Assembly (NCBI GenBank): GCA_944324185.1
Contig: CALUVI010000002.1
Span: 28,413 to 92,412 of the forward strand
Length of the DNA stretch: 64,000 nt
Direction: 5' to 3'
Source: Candidatus Gastranaerophilales bacterium
GTDB lineage: Bacteria > Cyanobacteriota > Vampirovibrionia > Gastranaerophilales > Gastranaerophilaceae
This document shows positions 8,393-16,898 of this stretch, piece after piece (positions within the stretch are counted from its first letter, which is position 1; every line of letters begins with the position of its first letter). Below the pieces are notes generated by a model that searched no databases, was not told the origin of the DNA, and saw only the letters and a list, made by a program, of their open reading frames with translations. Made by a program: the position numbers and the translations under genes.

Positions 8393-9380
8393 CCCTCACC
8401 TCTTGTGAGGAGAACGGATTTGCGGACGGATTGAGCCAACAGGAGCTTTGCTCCGTGGGCGAAACTCCGAGAGCGTGGAGCAAAGCCAAGACGGGTAGAA
8501 TTTCAAGTTGAGCCGGGGCGAAACTTAGAAATTCGGGTGAGGGGTCAAGTTCTTTGTTAGTTGGCAAGATCCCGAAACAAGTTCGGGATGACAGCATTTT
8601 GGAAGTGTCTGTTATCGGGTTTGAGAATGTTTTAGAGATTCTTCGCCCCTGAATTGCCATCGGGCTCTGAATGACTGCAATCCGGTTTAACATTAATTGA
8701 GCGCGGCTGCCTCTGCCCCCCTTGTGGGGGAAGCGGATTTGCGGACGGACGACACGAACGTTAGTGAGGTAGTCCGGATAGCGAGCAAAACGAACGGACA
8801 GGAGCTCTGCTCCGAAAGTGAGATTTTGCGAGCGTGGAGCAAATCTAAGACAGTACCCGAAGGGGGTAGGGGGGTAGTGTTTGGAGTGATGATTTTTCAG
8901 TCCCTCACCCGAATTTCTAAGCTCGCACGGCTCGCTAACAAATTCTTCCCTCTTCCCAAATGAGCGAGGGAAATGCGCTAATTGAATGACACAAGCGCAT
9001 GCCTTCCACGGATAAATACATCCTGCTTGTAGTATTACATACCAAACTAAAATATTTACCCCGGGAAGGTTAGGATGGGGATTAGTTTTGTCTGAACCCC
9101 ACCCGCATTTGTAGCTCACTGGCGTTCGCACAACTGCGACCTCTCCAACCTGAGAGGTCGGCGCGATTATTGGGCATGGGGGAACGCCGGTTTTTAATTG
9201 CAAAATTCGTTCCGGATTGCTTCGGGATAAATGGACATTCCCTAGCAATGACGTGATTTTTAATTCCTTCTCAACTTCCAAACTACTAAACTTTTTAATT
9301 GTCTTAGAAGGTCTTAATCTAGCTCTGTGACTGGATTTTGCCCCCCCCCCCCGAAGGGAAAGGCGGCTCATTGGTGTGCT
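8393..9380. repeat. Interspersed repeat field A (no real gene)
   Basis: About 1 kb without a credible gene, GC-richer than its surroundings and built from modules that recur at 57.3-57.8 and 63.1-64.0 kb. Two copies of an ACGGATTTGCGGACGGA...GAGCGTGGAGCAAA module lie at about 8393-8493 and 8715-8853. The CACCCGAATTTCTAAG module lies at about 8899-8958, with an inverted copy at 8524-8548. A GGGAAGGTTAGGATGGGG hairpin module is at about 8978-9082, its loop interrupted by some 50 nt of unrelated sequence. An AACCCCACCCGCATTTG module (9095-9161) matches one at 63.88 kb. Open frames across this stretch are repeat artefacts. It is just upstream of the flagellin hybrid gene, so the flagellin promoter must lie in or beyond it. 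Confidence 0.85.
9341..9352. repeat. Poly-C tract (12 C)
   Basis: Twelve consecutive cytosines in an otherwise AT-rich genome, at the edge of repeat field A. Such runs vary in length by slippage and are also sequencing-error hot spots. It is intergenic, about 970 nt upstream of the flagellin hybrid start. Confidence 0.95.
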
Positions 9381-9530
9381 TTGAACACATGAATATTCTA
9401 AAATTTTTCCTTTTAGAAATCCTTATCAACAACATGATATGACATATCCTTATATCCATTATATATTATATATTCCACATGTTCATAAGGTTATAACACT
9501 TTTTTTTATTAATTTTACAAATATTTACAT

Positions 9531-9565
9531 AAAAATAGGGCAACTTTTAAGTTACCCTATTTTTT
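9531..9565 (-). terminator. Intrinsic terminator of rimP-nusA
   Basis: Read on the minus strand, the stem ATAGGGTAAC pairs with GTTGCCCTAT (one G-U pair) around a short A/T loop, followed by a U-rich tail. The arm mismatch is compatible with pairing only in the minus-strand RNA, which ties it to nusA ending 20 nt upstream. Confidence 0.8.
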
Positions 9566-9585
9566 ACTTATACATTTTTCAAATT

Positions 9586-10824
9586 TTATTCTTCAGAAGT
9601 TTCTTCTTCCTCTACAGTTTCTTGCTCTAAATCCTCTTCATCAAGAGCCTGCTGGTTCATTTCTTCTTCAATTTCTTCCTGAATTTCATCGGAATCAACC
9701 GCGCGTTCTTCTTCCTCCGGAGCTTCTTCGTTGTAGTCATAATTTTCACTTCTTGAAGCTTCTTCATTTTCCATCTGGGAAACGCTCTTGATATCTATTT
9801 TCCAGCCGGTTAATCTGTGAGCAAGTCTTACGTTTTGACCTTCTCTTCCGATAGCCAGTGATAACTGATCATCCGGAACAACTACAAGAGCGTCTTTTGT
9901 TTCTTCATCATCAGTCATAATATCAACTGATACAACTCTTGCAGGAGATATAGCATTAACGATATATTCAACCGGATCTTGAGACCATCTTACAATATCG
10001 ATTTTTTCATTTTTTAATTCGCCTACAATAGTCTGGATTCTGGAACCTCTAGGTCCTATGCAGGCTCCGACAGAATCAACTTCCGGATCATTTGACCAAA
10101 CTGCTATTTTTGTTCTGAAACCTGCTTCTCTTGCAATAGATTTAATTTCTACAATTCCGTCCTCTATTTCAGGAACTTCTAGTTCGAATAATTCTCTTAC
10201 AATTTCAGGATGTGCGTGAGATACAATAACCTGAGGGAGTCTGTTTGTTTCTTTTACATTCAGAACAAAAACCCTGATTCTGTTGCCGGGTTTGTAGTAT
10301 TCACGCGGAATTTGTTCTTTCTGAGGCATTATAGCATCAGTTTTGCCGATATTTACTATAACGTTTCTATTCTCAACCCTTTGAATAATACCAGTTGTAA
10401 GTGTTCCTTTCTTTTCAAGGAATTCGTTTAAGATGTTATTTCTTTCTGCATCTCTAATTCTTTGTGTAATAACCTGTTTAGCAGATTGTGCAGCAATACG
10501 TCCGAATTGTTCCGGAGTAACTTCAATCTTAACTTCGTCATCAACTTCTACTTCGTCATCAATTTCTTTAGCATCCTCTAATGAAATTTGTGTATCCGGA
10601 TCTTCTACGGTTTCAACAACTGTTTTTGTACTGAATACACCTATTTCACCTGTCTGCTCATCAAGAATTGCTTCTATATTAGCAGCTTCTTTAACGTGCA
10701 TGTGTTTTTTATACGCTGCAACCATTGCGTCGCAAAGCGATGATATCAAAACTTCTTTTGATATTCCGCGTTCTCTTTCAAGCTCTTCGCAAGCTTCAAA
10801 TAATGCTGTTCCGATTTTAATCAT
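9586..10824 (-). CDS. nusA: Transcription termination/antitermination factor NusA
   Basis: NusA binds RNA polymerase and nascent RNA and controls pausing, termination and rRNA antitermination. The 412 residues contain the N-terminal RNAP-binding domain (starts MIKIGTALFEACEELERERG), an S1 domain (~139-200, GTLTTGIIQRVENRNVIVNI), and two KH domains, with IGPRGSRIQTI in KH1 and AIGREGQNVRLAHRLTGW in KH2. The last ~64 residues form a strongly acidic tail rich in Glu and Asp, with no sign of the helical AR repeats found at the C-terminus of E. coli NusA. It follows rimP after 17 nt, the widespread rimP-nusA order, and is closed by a terminator. infB is not adjacent here. Confidence 0.97.
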   Translation of the reverse strand: MIKIGTALFEACEELERERGISKEVLISSLCDAMVAAYKKHMHVKEAANIEAILDEQTGEIGVFSTKTVVETVEDPDTQISLEDAKEIDDEVEVDDEVKIEVTPEQFGRIAAQSAKQVITQRIRDAERNNILNEFLEKKGTLTTGIIQRVENRNVIVNIGKTDAIMPQKEQIPREYYKPGNRIRVFVLNVKETNRLPQVIVSHAHPEIVRELFELEVPEIEDGIVEIKSIAREAGFRTKIAVWSNDPEVDSVGACIGPRGSRIQTIVGELKNEKIDIVRWSQDPVEYIVNAISPARVVSVDIMTDDEETKDALVVVPDDQLSLAIGREGQNVRLAHRLTGWKIDIKSVSQMENEEASRSENYDYNEEAPEEEERAVDSDEIQEEIEEEMNQQALDEEDLEQETVEEEETSEE

Positions 10825-10841
10825 TATTTATTCTCCTTATC

Positions 10842-11324
10842 TTAATCAATGTATAGTTTTGCTGATTGTATGTTTGATTTTGGAATCTGAATTTCTTCTC
10901 CGTCGTCAAACCTAAAGAATTTAAGTCCTAAATTATCATCCCAGTCTAAGATTTCACCTTTAAAAATCTTTTCTGTTTCGCCCTCAAGCGGAGTTTTTAA
11001 CTTCAGGCTTATTCTTCTGCCTTTGAATATTAAAAACTCTTTATCTGATTTGAATTTTCTCTCCAATCCGGGAGATGAAACTTCAAGGTAATATTTAACC
11101 GGAATTAATTCATCAAGAAAATCATTCAGGCTTCTTGTTACGTTTTCGCAATCATCAAGAGTTATGTCTTTTTCGTAAGAATACAAAAATATCCTTAAAA
11201 ACCATTTGTGATTTTCTTTGCTGAAATCAATTTCTATCGGTATAAGATTGAATCTCATTGCAGTATTTTCAATGAGAGGCGTTATCTTCTCAAGGATTTC
11301 GTGTCTGTTAATTTCCTGCTTCAT
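10842..11324 (-). CDS. rimP: Ribosome maturation factor RimP
   Basis: RimP assists 30S subunit maturation. The 160-residue protein has the expected alpha/beta N-terminal domain with RIFLYSYEKDITLDDCENVTR followed by DELIPVKYYLEVSSPGLERK (the family hallmark SSPGLERxF) and a small C-terminal SH3-like barrel (FKGRRISLKLKTP, IQIPKSNIQSAKL). Size is normal. It is the first gene of the rimP-nusA operon, 17 nt before nusA. Confidence 0.95.
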   Translation of the reverse strand: MKQEINRHEILEKITPLIENTAMRFNLIPIEIDFSKENHKWFLRIFLYSYEKDITLDDCENVTRSLNDFLDELIPVKYYLEVSSPGLERKFKSDKEFLIFKGRRISLKLKTPLEGETEKIFKGEILDWDDNLGLKFFRFDDGEEIQIPKSNIQSAKLYID

Positions 11325-11390
11325 AAGACTCCTTCCTGTGACATTTAAGCTTTTGGGGAATACTCTGATTCATTTCCATTTACCCCCAAT

Positions 11391-11426
11391 AAAAAAAGAA
11401 CGGGAATAATTGACCGTTCTTTTTTT
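11391..11426 (-). terminator. Symmetrical intrinsic terminator
   Basis: A 13-bp perfect stem (AAAAAAAGAACGG with CCGTTCTTTTTTT) around a 10-nt loop. It has T tracts on both strands. It lies downstream of the small minus-strand gene at 11484 and upstream of rimP, so it most likely ends the small gene's transcript. Confidence 0.85.
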
Positions 11427-11483
11427 AAGAAACTATTCACATTTTGAGTATACCAGACTCAATGAGATTTGTAAATTGTTTTA

Positions 11484-11798
11484 TTAAGGTTTATGAAGGC
11501 GCTTAACAATAACCTGGGTAATTTTACCAAGTATGAACATTGTTGCGCTTGCAAACGGAATAGGTGTCATAAGACCTACAGCTCCTGCAATATAAGGTAA
11601 ATCATCTATTGTTGTTGTCTTTACAATTTCCTTTGTTACACCAATACTTATTCCGCAGGCTTTTTTTATGCTTCCGTATTTATGCTGCTGCGAATACAGT
11701 TTTGCATTATTGTATCCTGTCCGGTATGCCGTCTTAAATCTTACTGATGCCTGTTTTATATTTCTGTTTGTGTTTGCTATTACAGGTAAAATCTTCAT
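11484..11798 (-). CDS. Small hypothetical protein with hydrophobic C-terminal half
   Basis: A 104-residue protein from ATG 11798 (MKILPVIANTNRNIKQAS); an upstream TTG would add six residues. The N-terminal half is basic and Tyr/Asn-rich. The C-terminal half (DDLPYIAGAVGLMTPIPFASA to ITQVIVKRLH) contains a Gly/Pro-containing hydrophobic stretch that could be one or two membrane-associated helices. I recognise no family. It is divergent from lysS, with promoters probably back to back in the ~74-nt gap, and is followed by its own strong terminator, which supports it being a real transcribed gene. Confidence 0.65.
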   Translation of the reverse strand: MKILPVIANTNRNIKQASVRFKTAYRTGYNNAKLYSQQHKYGSIKKACGISIGVTKEIVKTTTIDDLPYIAGAVGLMTPIPFASATMFILGKITQVIVKRLHKP

Positions 11799-11825
11799 AT
11801 CTTTATTTTTGCACAAAAATGTTTA

Positions 11826-11834
11826 TGTTAAAAT
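11826..11834 (+). promoter_or_regulatory. Extended -10 promoter element of lysS
   Basis: TGTTAAAAT, an extended -10 (TGn-TAAAAT), 38 nt before the lysS ATG. The same element occurs before the tRNA-Arg gene and, as TGCTAAAAT or TGCTAAACT, before the 45.5-kb and 57.8-kb genes, so it looks like the housekeeping promoter style of this genome. Confidence 0.6.
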
Positions 11835-11871
11835 ATTAATTAAGAGTAATGTAAGTATGAGGATAAAATAA

Positions 11872-13407
11872 ATGACACAACAAACAAAAGAGCCTGTATC
11901 AGCAAAAGAATCAATAAGACAGACAAGAATTCAAAAACTTGCTGAGCTTGCTGATAAAGGTATAAATCCATATCCGTATGCGTTTGATAAAGACGCTGAT
12001 GCAAAGGATTTGCAGGAAAAATATAAAGATCTTCCGGCAGGCGAAGAAACTGAAGATTTCTACTCTGTAGCCGGAAGAGTTATGGCAATCAGAAATTCCG
12101 GTATGTTTATCGACCTGATGGATACAACAGGAAAAATCCAGATATTTTCTCACAAAGAAAATATGGATCCAGAGATGGTTAAAACTCTTAAACTGGTTGA
12201 TATCGGAGATATATTAGGTTTTTACGGCTCAATCAGAAGAACTCCGAGAGGTGAATTATCAATAAAAGCTAAAAACTTTAAAATGCTTTCAAAATCACTT
12301 CTTCCGCTTCCTAACAAGCAGATAAGCGAAGAGAAGCTGGAACAGTTAAAAATGTATCACACAATGTCTGATACTGAAACTAAGTACAGACAAAGATATG
12401 TCGACCTGATTGTAAACGAGAAAACCAGAGACACATTCAGAAAAAGAAGCCTTATTATCCAGAAAGTAAGAGAATATTTGACTAATCAGGGATTCTTGGA
12501 AGTTGAAACCCCAATGCTTCATACTCAGGCTTCCGGAGCTAATGCAAGACCGTTTATTACACATCATAATGCATTAAACATGGATTTGACTTTAAGAATA
12601 GCTCCTGAACTTCACTTAAAAAGACTTATGGTTGGCGGTTTGAGCGAGAAAATCTTTGAGCTTTCAAGATGTTTCAGAAATGAAGGTATTGATACTCGCC
12701 ATAATCCTGAGTTTACAATGATAGAGCTTTATCAGTCTTATGTGGATTACAATGAAATGATGGTTCTTACTGAAAACCTTGTTGCATACGTTGCTCAGGA
12801 GGTTCTCGGAACAACGAAAATCAAATATGGTGATAACGATATAGATCTGACTCCTCCGTGGGACAGAAAAACAATGCTCGGCGCAATTAAAGAATATACA
12901 GGTGTGGACTTCGGCGAATTCTTTACACCAAAAGAAGCTTATGATAAAGCAAAAGCAATGCATGTAGAAGTTGATGAAGGTATGAACTGGGGACAGATTG
13001 TAGAAGCTGTCTTTGAGGCAAAAGTAGAACCTACCTTGATTCAGCCGGTTCATATTCTCGATTATCCGAGAGAAATTTCTCCTCTGGCAAAAGTTCACAG
13101 AGATAATGACAGACTGACCGAAAGGTTTGAGACAAGAGTAAACGGCTGGGAAATTGCGAATGCGTTTTCAGAACTTACCGACCCGATTGACCAGCGTCAT
13201 AGATTTGAAGCTCAGGCACTTGCAAAAGCCAATGGTGATGAAGAGGCTATGTCAATTGATGAAGATTACATCAATGCTCTCGAATACGGTCTTGCGCCGA
13301 CAGGCGGTATGGGAATGGGAATTGACAGGCTGGTTATGCTTCTTACAAATTCTCCTACTATAAGAGATGTTATAGCGTTCCCGACATTAAAGAAAGTAGA
13401 AAATTAA
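11872..13407 (+). CDS. lysS: Lysyl-tRNA synthetase, class II
   Basis: Charges tRNA-Lys. The 511-residue protein has the N-terminal OB-fold anticodon-binding domain (SVAGRVMAIRNSGMFIDLMD, ~residues 60-160) and the class II catalytic core with motif 2 (FRNEGIDTRHNPEFTMIELY) and motif 3 (GMGMGIDRLVMLLTNS) near the C-terminus. Size matches bacterial LysRS. The ATG has GAGGAT upstream at good distance. It is preceded by an extended -10 element and followed by a strong GC-rich hairpin. Confidence 0.98.
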   Translation: MTQQTKEPVSAKESIRQTRIQKLAELADKGINPYPYAFDKDADAKDLQEKYKDLPAGEETEDFYSVAGRVMAIRNSGMFIDLMDTTGKIQIFSHKENMDPEMVKTLKLVDIGDILGFYGSIRRTPRGELSIKAKNFKMLSKSLLPLPNKQISEEKLEQLKMYHTMSDTETKYRQRYVDLIVNEKTRDTFRKRSLIIQKVREYLTNQGFLEVETPMLHTQASGANARPFITHHNALNMDLTLRIAPELHLKRLMVGGLSEKIFELSRCFRNEGIDTRHNPEFTMIELYQSYVDYNEMMVLTENLVAYVAQEVLGTTKIKYGDNDIDLTPPWDRKTMLGAIKEYTGVDFGEFFTPKEAYDKAKAMHVEVDEGMNWGQIVEAVFEAKVEPTLIQPVHILDYPREISPLAKVHRDNDRLTERFETRVNGWEIANAFSELTDPIDQRHRFEAQALAKANGDEEAMSIDEDYINALEYGLAPTGGMGMGIDRLVMLLTNSPTIRDVIAFPTLKKVEN

Positions 13408-13414
13408 TTTATAA

Positions 13415-13443
13415 GGGCGGAGCTTTTTTCAAAAGCTCCGCCC
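13415..13443 (+). terminator. Strong hairpin between lysS and thiL
   Basis: A 13-bp perfect stem (GGGCGGAGCTTTT with AAAAGCTCCGCCC) with a 3-nt loop, 7 nt after the lysS stop. There is no real U-tract after it (sequence continues CTCTAAAATG), so it may be a weak or factor-assisted terminator, an mRNA 3' stabiliser, or a partial attenuator before thiL, which starts 15 nt later. Confidence 0.55.
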
Positions 13444-13458
13444 CTCTAAAATGCAGCA

Positions 13459-14325
13459 ATGAAAGAACTTGATTTAATAAATGTTATAAAAAATCAAATA
13501 GGGGATGAGTACATAGGAGACGATTGTGCTTATCTTAAAGAATTGGGGATTGTTGTGTCTCAGGACAGTCTGGTTGAAGATGTGCATTTTAAAAGAAAAT
13601 GGTGTACTCCTTATCAGCTCGGGTACAAATCGGTTGCTGTTAATATAAGCGATGTTCTGGCTTCCGGCGCAAAACCGGCTTATATTACAATTGCCCTTTC
13701 TTTGCCTTCCGATATAACCGGAGATTTTGTAAAAGAGTTTTATAGCGGGGCTGAAAAAGCTTTACACGGAGCAAAAATCATCGGCGGTGATATTACAGGA
13801 GCTGATAAGATTTATATTTCTATAACGGCTATAGGAGTTACTAAAGACAGAAAAATTTCCTCAAGAAGCGCTGCAAAAGCAGGATACAAAGTTATATCAA
13901 GGGGTTCTTTCGGGCTGAGTTCAAAAGGGCTTGAAGAGTTAAAACTCGGTGTAAAAGACTCTGAGTTTATAAGAGCGCATTTAGAGCCGCAATTAGACGA
14001 GCAATTCTCAAGAGATATATCAGAACATATTCAGGAAGATTATGCAATGATGGACACGTCAGACGGTTTAGCCGACGCTTTATTTAAAATAGCAGAGTCA
14101 AGCGGGGTGAGTATAATAGCAAAAGATATTGAAGGAATATTTGGTGCGGAGGACTACAATCTTGTTGCGGCAGTTCCTGCTGATTTTTTGCAGGAGCTTG
14201 CAGGCTGTGAAATTATAGGGGAAGTGATTCCAAAACAGGATTACATTTTGAAAATCGGAGAAAAAGAATACAAAAATTATGATGAATTGAATTTATATAA
14301 CCACTTCGGAGGAGATGATGAATAA
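13459..14325 (+). CDS. thiL: Thiamine-monophosphate kinase
   Basis: Phosphorylates thiamine monophosphate to the cofactor thiamine pyrophosphate. The 288 residues show the PurM/AIR-synthetase-like fold signature: an N-terminal IGDDCAYL, SLVEDVHF, then SVAVNISDVLASGAKPAY, the IIGGDITGADK nucleotide-binding segment, and MMDTSDGLADAL in the C-terminal domain. It is slightly shorter than the usual 310-330 residues. No other thiamine genes are nearby. Its 3' end overlaps ispD by 11 nt, so the two are translationally coupled. The start has no clear Shine-Dalgarno site. Confidence 0.93.
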   Translation: MKELDLINVIKNQIGDEYIGDDCAYLKELGIVVSQDSLVEDVHFKRKWCTPYQLGYKSVAVNISDVLASGAKPAYITIALSLPSDITGDFVKEFYSGAEKALHGAKIIGGDITGADKIYISITAIGVTKDRKISSRSAAKAGYKVISRGSFGLSSKGLEELKLGVKDSEFIRAHLEPQLDEQFSRDISEHIQEDYAMMDTSDGLADALFKIAESSGVSIIAKDIEGIFGAEDYNLVAAVPADFLQELAGCEIIGEVIPKQDYILKIGEKEYKNYDELNLYNHFGGDDE

Positions 14326-14968
14326 TTTTTCTGTAATAATACCGGCGGGCGGAACTTCGTCAAGATACGGAAACACAAATAAACTTCTGGAAAAAATAAA
14401 GGACAGAACCGTTATTGAGGAGACTGTATCAAAATTTGTTGATTTTGATGAAATAACTGAAATTATTATACCTGCAAATGCTTCAATTACTGATGAATTA
14501 AAAGCATTGCTGACGGATTCAAAAATAAAAATAATAGAGGGCGGAAGCACAAGACAAAAGTCAGTTTATAATGCCCTGCAGATTGTAAAAAATGATTATC
14601 TCCTTATTCATGACGGGGCAAGACCGCTTATAAGAAAAGACACGATAGAATACGTGTTAAAAGCTGTAGTTGACAAACAGGCAGTATCTGTTATGACAAA
14701 AACTACCGATACAATAAAGGAAGTTGATTCTGAAGGACGTATTATAAGAACAATTGACCGTTCTAAACTTTATAATACCCAGACTCCGCAGGCTTTTAAA
14801 ACTTCAATCATAAAAGATGCACATGAAAAGCTTAAAGACGGTAATTTTACGGACGATTCTTCCATGCTTGAATATCTTGGAATTCCTGTCTATATTGTAA
14901 ACGGAAGCTACACGAATATAAAAATTACAATAAAAAGTGATTTAGATTTTGCAAAACTTTATATTTAG
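14315..14968 (+). CDS. ispD: 2-C-methyl-D-erythritol 4-phosphate cytidylyltransferase
   Basis: Third step of the non-mevalonate isoprenoid pathway: MEP + CTP to CDP-methylerythritol. The 217-residue protein has the nucleotidyltransferase motif IIPAGGTSSRYGNTNKLLE, LIHDGARPLI, and NTQTPQAFKTSIIKDAH with TDDSSMLEYLG near the C-terminus. A GGAGGA Shine-Dalgarno within the end of thiL serves the ATGATG start, so either of the two adjacent ATG codons may be used. ispF is not adjacent. Confidence 0.95.
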   Translation: MMNNFSVIIPAGGTSSRYGNTNKLLEKIKDRTVIEETVSKFVDFDEITEIIIPANASITDELKALLTDSKIKIIEGGSTRQKSVYNALQIVKNDYLLIHDGARPLIRKDTIEYVLKAVVDKQAVSVMTKTTDTIKEVDSEGRIIRTIDRSKLYNTQTPQAFKTSIIKDAHEKLKDGNFTDDSSMLEYLGIPVYIVNGSYTNIKITIKSDLDFAKLYI

Positions 14969-15122
14969 CCTTTTGGTCTAGAAGAAATTGTTAATATAAA
15001 TTTTGAATCGGTTCATTGAATTACTAAATTTTATTGATTTTTCGTAAAAAATATTCTGATTGGCGGTTCAATAGAGAAGATTTTAGTAAAATTTTATAGT
15101 GGTATCACAAGGTGGTATCACT

Positions 15123-16025
15123 ATGAAAAAATTTGTCTCAATAATACTTATATTTTGTTATATAGCCGTTTGTTATCCAACTTATGCCGCAATAACAACG
15201 CAATCTTCTAAAATATCCAAAATAGAAAATGATATTTATGGCTTTGACTATCCAAAAGATTCTACAAAGGAACGTGTTGAGAGGTTAGAAAAAACTATTT
15301 ACGGGAAAACTTATACCGGAGATGTGAATAAAAGACTCACAAAACTTTCCGGCGATATTTCAGCTGATGTAATCGGGCTTGAAATTCCGCCTGTAGAAGA
15401 TACTTTTGCAGAAGAAAATGATACAGTAGCTGACAGTTCTGTTAATTATCCTATTGTGGATGAAATAGAGAAAAAACTTTTTAATGAAACCTACAAAAAC
15501 AGGGATTTTCATACAAGAATTGTTACAATTGAGAAGAAACTGTTCGGCAAAGTGTATGATGTAGATGATTATGCAACAAGGATGGACAGAATAAAAGCGG
15601 AAATCATGCCGGAAACTGTTGATTATACTGACAGATTTGCACATGAATACAGGGATAACAGAGATAATGCTCTAAGCTCAAATGACCTTTCCGGAAGCTC
15701 ATTCAGCCGTTTTGCAATGCCTTTCGGACAGAGAAATTACTCAAGACCTTATGCCAATTATGGTGACGAATTTACAGGCGGTGCTGCTCCTGCACCTGAT
15801 TATAGCAATACAAATTTGAATGACGAACTTGCGCAGCTTGAATATGAGACATTCGGTACCGAGTTTTCTAATGAAGATACAACAAGCAGAATAAAACGTC
15901 TTAATAGCGTAAATCAGGCTAAAAAGTCATCACAAAGATATGATTCTAATAAATTTACCCAAAGAATGTCAACAGCAATGGAGATTGGGGCAATGATATT
16001 AATGATTCTTGCGATGGTTTTGTAA
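15123..16025 (+). CDS. Secreted repeat protein with C-terminal hydrophobic anchor
   Basis: Unknown function. The ATG at 15123 gives a 300-residue protein with a signal peptide (MKKFVSIILIFCYIAVCYP then TYAA). Upstream AAGGTGG is a good ribosome site, so I prefer this to a GTG 24 nt earlier. The mature part holds five degenerate copies of a ~22-residue unit of the form IE-x-x-IYG-x-x-Y then R-x-x-RLE, at about residues 33-57, 55-76, 115-137, 136-158 and 239-261 (for example LEKTIYGKTYTGDVNKRL). The last ~18 residues (MEIGAMILMILAMVL) are hydrophobic and could anchor it in a membrane. A direct repeat of GTGGTATCAC sits in the leader. Likely extracytoplasmic and possibly self-assembling. Confidence 0.75.
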   Translation: MKKFVSIILIFCYIAVCYPTYAAITTQSSKISKIENDIYGFDYPKDSTKERVERLEKTIYGKTYTGDVNKRLTKLSGDISADVIGLEIPPVEDTFAEENDTVADSSVNYPIVDEIEKKLFNETYKNRDFHTRIVTIEKKLFGKVYDVDDYATRMDRIKAEIMPETVDYTDRFAHEYRDNRDNALSSNDLSGSSFSRFAMPFGQRNYSRPYANYGDEFTGGAAPAPDYSNTNLNDELAQLEYETFGTEFSNEDTTSRIKRLNSVNQAKKSSQRYDSNKFTQRMSTAMEIGAMILMILAMVL

Positions 16026-16094
16026 AATTTGATGTTAGTCTTGCCGCTCAGCAAATCAGCGTTTAAAAGTATGAGATATGAGCCGGTTGGCAGT

Positions 16095-16898
16095 TTACTG
16101 AGTACATATAGGTTTTTTATTTACATTATAAAAAATTTTGGAATGAGTCATGAAGCTTTCTGGATTTGCGCTTACATAAAAAGTTTCCTGTCCTCCCGAG
16201 CTATTTAAAAGACAACTCTTTTCCAAATCTGTTTTTATATAATTAACAAATATTTCCGCAGGATCAATAAACAATTCTTTTGGTGCAAATTCTTTCAATA
16301 ATGACAAGAGGTACGGGTAATGTGTGCAGCCCAGAATAATTTTTTCCGGCGAAAATTTTTCCATCTTATCTAACTGTTTTTTCACATCTTCAATTGATGA
16401 AGCGTCTTTATATCTGCTGTTTTCTACAATAGGGACCCAGTTAGGACAAGGAATTTCAAGAACTTTCAAGTTTTTATTGTATTTTTGAAGCTCTCTTGTG
16501 TAAACTCCTGATTTTACTGTTGCAGCAGTTGCAAATACTCCTATTTTACCGTAATCCATAGATGCGATAATTTTTGCGCAAGACTGAATAATCGGATAAA
16601 TATTAAACTCATAATCGTTTTTCACTTCATCATACGCCTGTGCAGAAGATGTATTACAGGCTATAACCACCGCTTTTACATCTTTTTCTTTGTAAAAATC
16701 AAGGATTTTTCTTGCAAAGCCGATTAGCTCTTCCTTTGTTTTATTTCCGTAAGGCATATTGGCTAAATCGCCATAGTAAAGCGTATTCTCATAAGGTAAC
16801 AGTTTCCGAAATCTTGCGTAGACAGAAAGCCCCCCGACTCCCGAATCAAAGAACCCTACCGGCTTTTTACTTAGATTGTTGTGATTTAATGTACTCAA
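16095..16898 (-). CDS. murI: Glutamate racemase
   Basis: Makes D-glutamate for peptidoglycan. The 267 residues carry both catalytic cysteines in the family motifs VVIACNTSSAQAYD (~residue 81) and IILGCTHYPYLL (~residue 191), plus GFFDSGVGGLSVYARF at the N-terminus and YYGDLANMPYG. The likely start is TTG 16898: no ATG or GTG lies before the conserved N-terminus, and GAGGG sits 6 nt before this TTG. The start overlaps the amidase gene end by 32 nt, so the two cell-wall genes are coupled. Confidence 0.95.
   Translation of the reverse strand: MSTLNHNNLSKKPVGFFDSGVGGLSVYARFRKLLPYENTLYYGDLANMPYGNKTKEELIGFARKILDFYKEKDVKAVVIACNTSSAQAYDEVKNDYEFNIYPIIQSCAKIIASMDYGKIGVFATAATVKSGVYTRELQKYNKNLKVLEIPCPNWVPIVENSRYKDASSIEDVKKQLDKMEKFSPEKIILGCTHYPYLLSLLKEFAPKELFIDPAEIFVNYIKTDLEKSCLLNSSGGQETFYVSANPESFMTHSKIFYNVNKKPICTQ

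Noticed and set aside
8352..9371. Long minus-strand open frame (339 codons) across repeat field A
   Set aside because: It consists of repeat modules read through by chance, has no domain or ribosome site, and parts are found in both orientations elsewhere in the window.
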